This document shows positions 55,936-64,000 of a stretch of 64,000 nt of DNA, piece by piece (the stretch's first letter is position 1; every line of letters begins with the position of its first letter). The notes under the pieces were generated by a model. The model was not told where the DNA came from. It did not search any database and worked only from the letters and a program-made list of their open reading frames with translations. Source of the DNA: Micrasema longulum (Eukaryota > Arthropoda > Insecta > Trichoptera > Brachycentridae); assembly GCA_022494885.1 (NCBI GenBank), contig JAGVSM010001007.1, forward strand, positions 21,998 through 85,997, given 5' to 3'. Both the position numbers and the translations under genes were made by a program.

Positions 55936-56364
55936 GCATGTAATAAAGTAGGTATATTTATAGTTTAAACTTGGATACGCTGTTAATTTATTTTCGTTCG
56001 TTTATTTGACATTTTTAGTTAACAAGTAGCTATTTGTTTTCGACAAATCTAATGGTAATTTTGCCACCATTCAACGAACGTTAACAATCGAATATCAAAC
56101 ATTATTTACTGTCAACAATATCATTATAAACTGAGTCTGTGGCGCCTTTGCGAATTAACGACTCGCTACTTTACTTTAAATGGGTTATAACATTATACAT
56201 TTACGTTTACTATTTTTAAAGCAACGATATAGCAGTTAAATGCATGGAGGTGAACAAAAGTAATAAAATTATTCTTTTAAATCAACTGATGAAAAAAATT
56301 AGTTTAGTAATAAAAGCTACTTTATATCATAATATCATCACCATTTTCTTATTTGGTGCCTGCT
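55936..56364. other. AT-rich sequence, nothing recognised
   Basis: No supported feature. Confidence 0.4.
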
Positions 56365-56445
56365 CTAATCGCCGCATATCTCAAACATTTGTTACAAGAT
56401 AAGGTGATCAGTCTGATGTTTCGCGTGCCAGTCCGGAGAGTATGA
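56365..56445 (-). mobile_element. SINE type A body scrap
   Basis: On the minus strand GGACTGGCACGCGAAACATC, AGACTGATCACCTTATCTTG and TAACAAATG match the type A body. Head and end are missing. Confidence 0.6.
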
Positions 56446-56570
56446 TGTATTTTAGTTTAAAAACTCTTTTAATTTTCCACCGTAATTTTTTATACGATTT
56501 TTATAATGCCGTGTAACCGTATTAATATTTTTTTCGTGCGACGCCGGATAAATTTTCTCCGTAGGTTTAA

Positions 56571-56788
56571 AATATGCATATTTTGAATTACCCAAAAACG
56601 AGACATTATGCCCCCCCTGTGGGATAAACGGCACGTATGACGTTTTGGCGCCAAACTTGTACCGAATATTTATTAGAAACGCAGTCGGCGGTCATAACAT
56701 GTGACGTCAAAGTGACGTGATGCCAATTGCGAGCCATTTTTAAACTCGAAAATTATAAATGAAAACTTGTTTTTAATACATTGATAGT
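56571..56788 (-). repeat. dispersed repeat with TGACGTCA palindrome, copy 2
   Basis: Inverted counterpart of 7798-8018, with the same landmark order on the minus strand. It retains GTGACGTCA near 56701. Non-coding. Confidence 0.65.
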
Positions 56789-57084
56789 TATATCATTAGA
56801 ATTGTAAAAATCTGCTCTAAATATACATTATATTTTTAACATTATTATTTAGAATGTTTTTTAGGCGCTCTCAGTTCACAAAACGGAGATTTAAAAAAAA
56901 AATTGCATAATCGAATGCATTTTGAAAAAATGTTTTGGTTATTAAAAAAATAATTTTTAAATCCTTTTGCATTAGAGAGCGGAACTTAATCCGCTATAAT
57001 TTTGGATATTTTATTACAATAAAAAAAATTCAAAGGTATCGCTTATTTCAAATTTTGAAGCAGTTTTTCTACTCATCCGCATTT
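56789..57084. other. AT-rich sequence, nothing recognised
   Basis: No supported feature. Confidence 0.4.
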
Positions 57085-57445
57085 CTATGCCGGATGGATG
57101 ACGAATAAAGTTCTGAGTGTAAAATAGAACCACAACCATTGACAACTGGTTTCGACTCGATGGCTTCTCTCAGGTAAAAATCCTTTAAAAGGAAAGCGAG
57201 TGGAGATTAGTCCGCCTAGTTGTATATTCATAAGCGCATTCGCCTACCATGCTTGTTGAGGTTCTAGGTACGATTCCTGGCTGGATGGACATAAAATGTT
57301 TCTTGAAAGTGGTTCTACATTGCAATGTTTTATAGTTGCTGGACGGGGGCACCCGAAGCAATTAATACGGTGCAATTGGAGTACAAATTCAGTGTTCTAT
57401 GCAACGCACCACCTATGAATAGGGAAATGTTGGTATATTATTTTT
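57085..57445 (+). mobile_element. composite SINE type A with two B-box-like sites
   Basis: The same architecture as 51345-51715. The extension has GACGAATAAAGTTCTGAGTG and TTTCGACTCGATGGCTTCTC with a first B-box-like GGTAAAAATCC (57173-57183). The second head has GGTACGATTCC (57267-57277). A type A body follows, with ATTTTATAGTT-like sequence, GTGTTCTATGCAACGCACCA and an A/T-rich end. Diverged. The overlapping 67-codon frame is not a gene. Confidence 0.65.
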
Positions 57446-58242
57446 TTACGATTTTTCCCGTTTTTACTCCGCGCTTGTTTGATCATCACTTCATCATATA
57501 TATTCGTACAGGATTAACTGCACCTTAACAATATTTTTTGTTAGAATTGATTGAACCTTTTTAAAGTAAGGTAGCGAACTGCTGGGTCTCCCGAACTCCC
57601 ACACACTTCCTCTCGCTAATATTCTCTGGCAGACTCCTTATCTCTCCACCGCATGCGTTTCATAACATTATTGCGGATCGCATTATCAAGTACTTTGTCA
57701 TGTTCGTACAATGAATAATATAGTAAAATGTAGTACCTACATCTACCTTCCTACTTCCTACACGATACGCGCATTTCTTAGTACTGAAAATGTAATCACC
57801 TCACCCACAACCGACACTAAAAATACTGAAATACTGCATAAACTGGCAATGTTCCCTTTCAGCCGGGATGTTCATTCAAATAACATGAATTTTTAAAAAT
57901 AAATCTTTCGTACCTACTGAAATTCAAAAGCAGCAAGTTTTTTATTATTATTATTGAAACCCTTAAGTATGTCTCTTTTTTTTATACGTCGGTAATCAGC
58001 ATGAGGTTTGCATTGGATCGAATTCTCGTCATCCTTATAAATGATATGCAAGGCAAATTTTAAACATATTTCTGTAAAATTTAGTTAATTCGATTGAATA
58101 AACATACTACTGTGGTAAAAAATACGATGAATTTTTTTATTTAAATACGCGGGCTCTTTGATTCTAGATATTCTGATTCTTTTTTTATGATTGATAGTAT
58201 TGTCACTGACATATGTGTTAAATTTGGTATCAATATCTACAT
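57446..58242. other. no gene recognised
   Basis: Mixed to AT-rich sequence. A 61-codon frame (57711-57896) has no domain. The mariner's left terminal repeat should lie near the right end of this stretch but I cannot identify it. Confidence 0.35.
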
Positions 58243-58302
58243 TTGTCCGAAAGTTACGCACGTTTTTGTAAACAACATAATGTTAATTTAGCGATTTTTA
58301 CA

Positions 58303-59358
58303 ATGTCTGATTTTGTTGAGCAAAGAAGTTTCATTAAATTTTGTTTGCGGAATGAAATTTCTGCTGCACAAACATTGAAAATGTTGCAGAAAGCTTTCGG
58401 TGACCAGGTTATGTCACAAAAAAATGTTTACAAGTCGTATAACAAATTCAAAGAGGGCAGAAAAAGCGTTGAAGACAAAAATTGCCCTCGAAGACCATCA
58501 ACATCAACTGATGATCAACACGTCAAGGAAATCAAAGATTTGGTGCTCGAAAATCATTGATTGATAATAAGAGACCTCGCTGAAACTGTTAACATTTTAT
58601 TTGGATCAGTCCAGACCATTTTGGTGCCTAAAAAAAAAAGTTAACTTTCGTTTGGTGCCAAAAAGACAATTTTTTTTTTAAAACAGCGTTGCGTTAAAAT
58701 CTGTGAAGCAATGCTTTCTGACTATCAGAATAAGATAAAATGCATGATAACTAGAGATGAGACTTGGATCTATGCATACAATCGTGAAACAACCGACCAA
58801 TCAAGCGAATACTGTGCAAAAGGTGAGTCAAGACCGAAAAGATCGCGCCAAAGTCGTTTAATAATCAAGATCACGTTAACGGTTTTCTTCGATTATCGTG
58901 GTGTGGTGCTTTATGAATTCTTTCGGCTCGCCAAACTGTTCACTAAGAATAATATTTGAGCATTACGCAACGTTTACTTGACGCTATTCGCAAAAGAGAC
59001 CAGAATTATGGGCAGACGATTCTTAGTTTTTGCTCCATGATAATGCTCCATCTCACACTGCATTAGTCCTTCGAGACCATTTCGCCAAAAATTCAACTCA
59101 TACAGTTCCACAACCATCGTATTTGCCTGATTTAGCACCGTGGGACTTCTGGCTATTCCTTAAGTTTTAGAGAACGCTCCGGAGACACTGTTTTGACACG
59201 ACTGATATAATATAAAGAGATATAAAAAAAAATCTCTGCACGCTTTAAATGCCATTCCAAAAATTTGTTGTTTCGAGGATTGGAAAAAACGTTGGCCTAA
59301 GTGCATTTTATCGGGAGGGGAGTACTTTGAAGGCGATATAATAGATTTAGATGTATAA
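58303..59358 (+). pseudogene. mariner transposase pseudogene
   Basis: A Tc1/mariner-family transposase, broken by stops and frame shifts. The N-terminal helix-turn-helix part is open from the ATG at 58303 ([40 protein letters not shown]) to a stop at 58558. I chose this ATG because similarity starts here, although the frame opens at 58243. The catalytic domain resumes near 58711: ITRDETWIYAY holds the first catalytic Asp and HDNAPSHTAL (59038 onward) the second. APWDFWLF (59139 onward) holds the third, 34 residues after the second, giving the DD34D signature of mariner. The C-terminal GGEYFEGDIIDLDV ends at a stop, 59356-59358. Length (~350 codons) is near that of an intact mariner. Terminal repeats were not recognised. 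Not functional. Confidence 0.9.
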
Positions 59359-59565
59359 ATAAAGATTTTAATATTTATAAACAATTTTACCCTATTTTTT
59401 ATCACAGTTTTTTAACGCAAGATAATAATACATTTGAATTGATTTTTACAAAATTGTGAACTTTGCACTGAGCATGTTTATAGCTCTTAAAATCTTCAAT
59501 TTAATTAGTAGAAAAAAAGTTAGTTTAATACATCGATCTACTGGGGTTGCGTTTGACGAGAATTA
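59359..59565. other. mariner 3' flank, AT-rich
   Basis: It probably contains the decayed right end of the mariner. No other feature. Confidence 0.35.
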
Positions 59566-59700
59566 TCATCATCAAGGCCTTAGCCGCACCCGGTAGTTCA
59601 TAGGGCACCGTATTGCTAAATCAAATGCAGGGTATTTCAACCATCTATCACGGTAAGGTAAGATGATTAGTTTTACGCTTCTGGTACCAGCCTATGAAGA
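59566..59700 (-). mobile_element. SINE type A body
   Basis: On the minus strand GGCTGGTACCAGAAGCGTAA, CTAATCATCTTACCTTACCG, CCTGCATTTGATTTAGCAAT and ACGGTGCCCTATGAACTACC match the type A body, ending in GATGATGATAATTC. Head missing. Confidence 0.7.
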
Positions 59701-59793
59701 TGATGAAGTTCAATGCTACGAGAAATCTAATATTAAAAAAAAAAATCTAACGTGCGATAAAAATTAGAACATTTTACTGGAAGTTATTAATAT

Positions 59794-59818
59794 TAATATA
59801 TATATATATATATATATA
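59794..59818. repeat. (TA)n microsatellite
   Basis: An almost pure TA run between the SINE and the MITE-linked module. Confidence 0.85.
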
Positions 59819-59825
59819 GCATATT

Positions 59826-59890
59826 AATAACTCCCAAGCTCTTGTCTACAAAAATTAGGATTGTATCAAAATATTGTTGATAAAACGAGC
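59826..59890 (+). repeat. module linked to MITE family 1
   Basis: ATAACTCCCAAGCTCTTGTC, TACAAAAATTAGG and AAATATTGTTGATAAAAC match the modules at 34484 and 42405. Here it lies on the other side of an inverted MITE copy. Confidence 0.55.
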
Positions 59891-59966
59891 AGTCAGCAGT
59901 TGCGTAGTATGTATATATGTGGGTGTAATAAATCGGTCAGAATGTCATCAATCAATGTTTTATTTA

Positions 59967-60154
59967 ACTTCACAAAGATCAGCAAATGGAAGAATTAAAT
60001 GAATATAGATGTTCAAACATAGGCAAAATGGTGAATGTTACACAGAGTGTAAAGTGGCCACTTAAACCAGACAACGACATGTCATTGGCCCTGTACATGC
60101 CTAGACTTCCAAATTCCCTTCTCAAAAATGTTTTCCCTCTGTGTTGCAACAAAC
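59967..60154 (-). mobile_element. MITE family 1 copy
   Basis: On the minus strand GTTGCAACACAGAGGGAAAA, AAGTCTAGGCATGTACAGGG, TTTAAGTGGCCACTTTACAC and TCAAACATAGGCAAAATGGT-like blocks (inverted) follow the family order. Only the left terminal repeat is recognisable. Confidence 0.7.
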
Positions 60155-60756
60155 TTGAGTAAACTAAAAAGTGTCATATCTCAAAATAAGACATTTGCAA
60201 ACTGCCTTTTTGCTTATGACGGCAGAAGAGCTAATCAACTTCGCATCTTGATACGTTTCCGGTTTCCGGGAAGCCATGATAGTGTGTTTTCATACGTATG
60301 GGGTTCCCTTTTTAACTATCAGAACAACTCACCGCAGAGAACTTGAGACGTCACGGGCGGTGTAAATTCAAAATTACTAAATTTACGAACGAACATAAAA
60401 ATACTTTTTTTTTTAAACCACTGACCTTCCTAAATGAATTATTTATTCTCTATTCGCTCGCTGCCGCTGGGTGGAACATTTGACTTCTGGCTGGCGTTTT
60501 AGTTCTGTTAAGTAAAATTATCTTACGGGGCGTTGGAATATTTTGTACGTGAGTGGTTGTAGAAAGTATTTGCGTGGACCTCTGTGACGGAATGCAAATC
60601 TACCAATAGATAATGCGGACCATAAAGTTGTCTGGCTACACAGATAACTTCTGACACAAGACACTTCCGAGAACTGGAATTACATTCAGGCGACATGCTA
60701 AATCACAATACAAACATTTCCAGCTAGCGAGGATCTACATGTATTAGAGATTTGAG
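60155..60756. other. no gene recognised
   Basis: The 60180-60350 and 60450-60700 parts are moderately GC-rich and unique in the window. A 72-codon frame (60128-60346) overlaps the MITE and has no domain. Confidence 0.35.
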
Positions 60757-61165
60757 CGGGGTCCGTATTCTAATGGGAAAGTTAAAATTTATCTTCAATT
60801 TTATCTACAAAGTAAAATTAAGTTTTCTGTATGTAAAATAGAATATGCTTACAATTTTTTTTTCGAATGTATATTTTTGTATGAAAATGAGTATATTTGC
60901 ATGTACCTTTAAAGTATCTTCATCAGTAACCTATAATTGAACATTTTAAAAAGAAAAAAATGTATGCATATTTTGCTTTTCATTTAGAAAACTTAATTTT
61001 ACTTTGTAGATAAACTTAAAGATAAATGTTACCTTCCCATTGTAATCGGGGCGCGGGGTTCGTATTCTGATGGAAAAGTTAAAATTTATATTCAATTTTA
61101 TCTACAAAGTAAAATTTAGTTTTCTGTATGTAAAATAGAATATACTTACAATTTTTTTTTCTAAA
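60757..61165. mobile_element. fold-back element plus a third solo arm
   Basis: Arm 1 (60761-60858, GTCCGTATTCTAATGGGAAA ... GTAAAATAGAATATGC) is mirrored by arm 2 (60970-61050, ... GAAAACTTAATTTTACTTTG ... TTCCCATTGTAATCGGGG). Directly after comes a third arm (61053-61162) in arm 1 orientation, GTTCGTATTCTGATGGAAAA, more than 90 bp long and close to arm 1. No coding capacity. Probably a MITE or fold-back transposon with an adjacent truncated second copy. Confidence 0.7.
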
Positions 61166-61440
61166 CATGTTTATTTCACGGTTAGCGACGAAGATATTTT
61201 GAATTTTTATACAAATACACACCCTTTAGTACATAAATATCGATATTAGTTTATACCGTCTCAGTATATTCCGAGGAAGATAGACATTCATAATCGCGGC
61301 CCTGTCGACGACTCGAACTAAATTGTCGAGTAAATCTTGTGTTTATGTTTTAAAATTATCATCTATTCAATTCTGAAATATCGTTAACACATTAAATGTT
61401 TGTAAATAATTGTATATAACCACTTTTCGACTTTTCTATG
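61166..61440. other. no feature recognised
   Basis: AT-rich sequence. Confidence 0.35.
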
Positions 61441-61482
61441 TCCACTGTTTTCGAGACGTACCCGTCTCTTCATCGGGATACT
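61441..61482 (-). repeat. hammerhead-like core motif
   Basis: On the minus strand CCCGATGAAGAGACGGGTAC is followed by GTCTCGAAAACAGTGG. GAGAC and GTCTC pair as a 5-bp stem closed by a six-base loop, between CCGATGA and GAAAA. The hammerhead core is CUGANGA-stem-GAAA, so one core base (U to C) differs. The outer stems were not established. Confidence 0.4.
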
Positions 61483-62274
61483 AATTACAATAACATGCCA
61501 AAAACCCACTCTTCAGAATTTGAAAAATTAGTCGTCATTTGTGGACATAATTGTTTCCAGGAACCTTTTATTGTTCTCTTTTTTTCAGGCCACAAGTCTC
61601 AATAATACTTATTTCGTACCATATATTATAATTCTTTCAAAATTCTCTTAAACTAAACAACACCTTCCCTGTCCGTTTACTTGGTGGTCTAATTTATTGT
61701 TTTTCTCATATTATAATATCGTTTAAACGGAGCTTTCACTATTTTACCGCGGGAGCAACTACATAAAAGCAAATAATTTTTGCGTTAACGATAAAAATCT
61801 ATAAAAAACATTAAGTGAAATAGCGAATGTGCAAAAGCAGAATGTGCGAAAGTCGAGGGGTGCCTGTATACAGAATTGCCTATGTAAATCGTCTTAAAGT
61901 TATTATTATAAATATTTCGAAAGTGGAGCTTTGTAAATTATTCACTGAAATAATTATAACCAGTAATAGATAAGTGAACTGACCTTTTCTTAATCTGAAC
62001 CACGATAACTTTTGAGTTTCATGATTTTGCAATAAATTATATTTAGGTTAATAAATAGACACTTGGTACATTTACGCAATATTGTGGGTAGAATTGGAGT
62101 ACCTACACGTCACAGCTCACAGCTTTATATGGGTCACTATTCACCAGTCACAGTCACCAGTCACCGGTCACCGGTCCCGACCACCAGCAACTTAGTTATC
62201 TTGATGATTTATGTTCATTTTCGGAGATAAGTTCCGATAGATTCGTTACAACTCTATAGCACATCATTTACTCA
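61483..62274. other. no gene recognised
   Basis: AT-rich. A short CACCAGTCA/CACCGGTCA tandem lies at 62141-62182. Confidence 0.35.
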
Positions 62275-62600
62275 GAAAAATCATGGACGAGCTCTAATAA
62301 AAAAAAATATCGCCCATTTACGTTTGCAGGCCCTATGGCATGGAATGCTCTCCCAACAGAAGTGCCTAACTGTGATAGTGAAGTGATGTTTCGGAAAAAA
62401 CTCAAAACCCGCTTGTTCTCGAAATCATTTGAATAAATCCATGGCATTTGGTAACAAAATAAATTATTATTATTATTTAAATTACAAATTTAAAATGTTT
62501 AAATTAATTTATCTATAGAATCACTTTGTAAAGCACCATTGAGGTATTATATTACGAAAATGGCGCTATATAAGTTATCCATAATAATAATAATAATAAC
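62275..62600 (+). mobile_element. CR1-like LINE, C-terminus and 3' end
   Basis: 62317-62436 encodes FTFAGPMAWNALPTEVPNCD then SEVMFRKKLKTRLFSKSFE and a stop, the typical last ~40 residues of a CR1-like ORF2. The 3' untranslated end has CACCATTGAGGTATT and ATGGCGCTATATAAG and finishes in an ATA/TAA trinucleotide run at 62581-62598. The 5' part is missing. The short preserved frame is intact. Confidence 0.8.
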
Positions 62601-62875
62601 CAACGTTTATTATTTTTAATGTGTTTTTCTTTGTTATCAAAAATACGATATGAGGACAAAAGTCATGACACCGTTATCTCAAAACTTTCTTTCCCAAAAA
62701 AACATTTTTTTTAATAAAAATACAAAATAATTTTATCTGCTTTTTAAGATGAATTAATTTCGTCCATTGCAATATTTATAATAAATTTTTACAAATTTTG
62801 AACAATTAAAGCTTTTTATATACGAAATATGCCATCAATCAAACATGTGCATTTTTAAGAGTTATAATATGGGGT
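62601..62875. other. AT-rich sequence, nothing recognised
   Basis: No supported feature. Confidence 0.4.
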
Positions 62876-63135
62876 GTCAGCCTCTTGGTGTAGTGGTCAG
62901 CGCATTTGCCTACTATTCGAGAGGTCTCGGCCTCGATTCCCGAGATGGTTGACGTAAAATATACATTTTAAAAGGTGTTGTTACACTAGAATATTTCATA
63001 GTCCCTGGACTGGTACCTGAAGCGTTAGACTGATCATCTTACCTTCATGTTACAAAAATGATCAAGATACACTGCGATTGGTGCACCAATGCAGTGCCCT
63101 GTGCACCTTAGGTGCGGAAAGGGAATGATGATGAT
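62876..63135 (+). mobile_element. SINE type A, near full length
   Basis: A box TGGTGTAGTGG at 62886-62896. B box region GGCCTCGATTCC at 62929-62940 (consensus GGTTCGATTCC, mutated). The body GTCCCTGGACTGGTACCTGA, TTACCTTCATGTTACAAAAA and CACCTTAGGTGCGGAAAGGG ends in GATGATGAT. Together with 39286 it defines the family here. A 76-codon frame starting in its end (63089) is not a gene. Confidence 0.8.
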
Positions 63136-63164
63136 AAAAATGTATTACATGGTTTGTGAAATTA

Positions 63165-64000
63165 CAAAGATTTGGATATTATTATTCGCACCACTCGATC
63201 ATTCAAAACAACCACATCACTCAAACTCGAAACTGTATATTACATTGCATACGTTCGCAGCCATCTTGAGTTTGCTTCTGGTCTTTGCGATCCTCGATAT
63301 AAAATTTATATATCACTAATACAAACTAGATTCCTAAAACTTCTGGATCTTATACCACATTTATTTTGAATCGTACGAAGACTCTTTTTCCTTACATGGT
63401 TTAACTTCCCTTACTAAACGTATTAGCATTTCTGATCCGTATTTTCTTTTCAAAACTTTGAACGATTTTATTGATAGTCCTTATCTCTTAAAGCGTATTT
63501 CAATAAATTGTCCCGTTAATTCAACACGACAGGTTCAATTTTTTTTATAATACCTTGCCAAAAAAAAAATATGTTCAAAACTCAATTCTCTATCGTAGCT
63601 GCTCTAAATTTAACTTATTTTGTCCCCATTCAGATATTTTGAATACTAAATTTTGTGACTTAAAAAAAACTTTTTGAAACACAAAAATAAAATATTTCTC
63701 AGTGTTTAATTAGTTTATGTACATTTTAATATGTTTATGTTATTATCGTAAGCATATTTCTAATTGGTCAACCTTCTTACCGTGCTCTTCGTTTCTTTTG
63801 TTATATATAATATGATATTTTACTTTTTTTATTGTGTGACATGTTCTATCATTATATTTGTAAAAAACTTTCACTGGATTATGATAATAGATGGTACTTT
63901 TTAAAATATTTTTTTAAATATTTAACATCTTTTGTTTTTCTATTAAAAAATAAATTGAATTAAATTCAAATAAAATAATAATCTCAATTAATATTTTTAT
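63165..64000 (+). mobile_element. jockey/CR1-like LINE, RT C-terminus and 3' region
   Basis: Open at 63172-63369: IIRTTRSFKTTTSLKLE and AYVRSHLEFASGLCDPRYKI, YISLIQTRFLKLLDLIPHLF. Shifted frames continue with HGLTSLTKRISISD-like and QNSILYRSCSKFNLFCPHSD (63577-63636), ending near 63680. The post-catalytic RT region is clear and the catalytic box is missing. The AT-rich remainder to the window edge is probably its 3' UTR, and the 3' tail is not reached. Confidence 0.75.

Noticed and set aside
58243..58302. Upstream ATG of the mariner frame
   Set aside because: The 20 residues before the ATG at 58303 show no similarity to transposase N-termini. They come from the untranslated leader.
1..64000. 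CRISPR array, prophage or bacterial operon
   Set aside because: There are no regularly spaced short repeats, no bacterial ribosome-binding sites and no gene clusters. All recognisable coding remnants are eukaryotic transposons.

Overview
This window looks like non-coding DNA from an insect genome. It is strongly AT-rich, has no bacterial-type gene layout, and contains no intact protein-coding gene that I can recognise. It is full of decayed non-LTR retrotransposons (jockey/CR1-like and RTE-like), tRNA-derived SINEs, a broken mariner, MITE-like inverted-repeat elements and a hAT-like fragment. This mix fits a lepidopteran or a similar insect, but the order cannot be proved from the sequence alone.

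Layout. 0-10 kb: LINE remnants on both strands (525-1262, 3861-5462, 5985-6120), the first MITE copies, SINE pieces, and an unusual GC-richer island at 1740-2275. 9-17 kb: a ~600-bp dispersed repeat, a rearranged RTE-like LINE with an inverted 5' part (15050-15458), a jockey-like LINE (15461-16205), a SINE and a hAT-like MITE. 17-30 kb: a duplicated ~300-bp unit, three tRNA-headed SINE pieces, tandem repeats, and a cluster of LINE remnants at 25.7-29.5 kb in which one LINE is inserted into another. 30.6-31.5 kb: the most gene-like segment, a CpG-containing GC-rich island ending in a good splice donor, which I read as a possible promoter and untranslated first exon on the + strand. 32-43 kb: large fold-back repeats, MITEs, SINEs, dispersed repeats and GC-richer islands at 34.6-35.0 and 37.9-38.2 kb. 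43-64 kb: more LINE and SINE debris, a possible solo LTR, a TAA-flanked 1,003-bp element with Harbinger-like ends, a mariner transposase pseudogene and a fold-back element with an extra arm.

The window therefore reads as a transposon-filled intergenic or long-intron region around one candidate promoter. Several GC-richer islands of unique-looking sequence may be regulatory elements of that unseen gene. The most useful leads are: a seven-copy MITE family; a shared 3'-end hairpin in several LINE remnants; hammerhead-like core motifs in fold-back repeats; a composite SINE with two B-box-like sites; a LINE with twin-priming structure; and the promoter/first-exon candidate. I found no convincing new multi-gene system.
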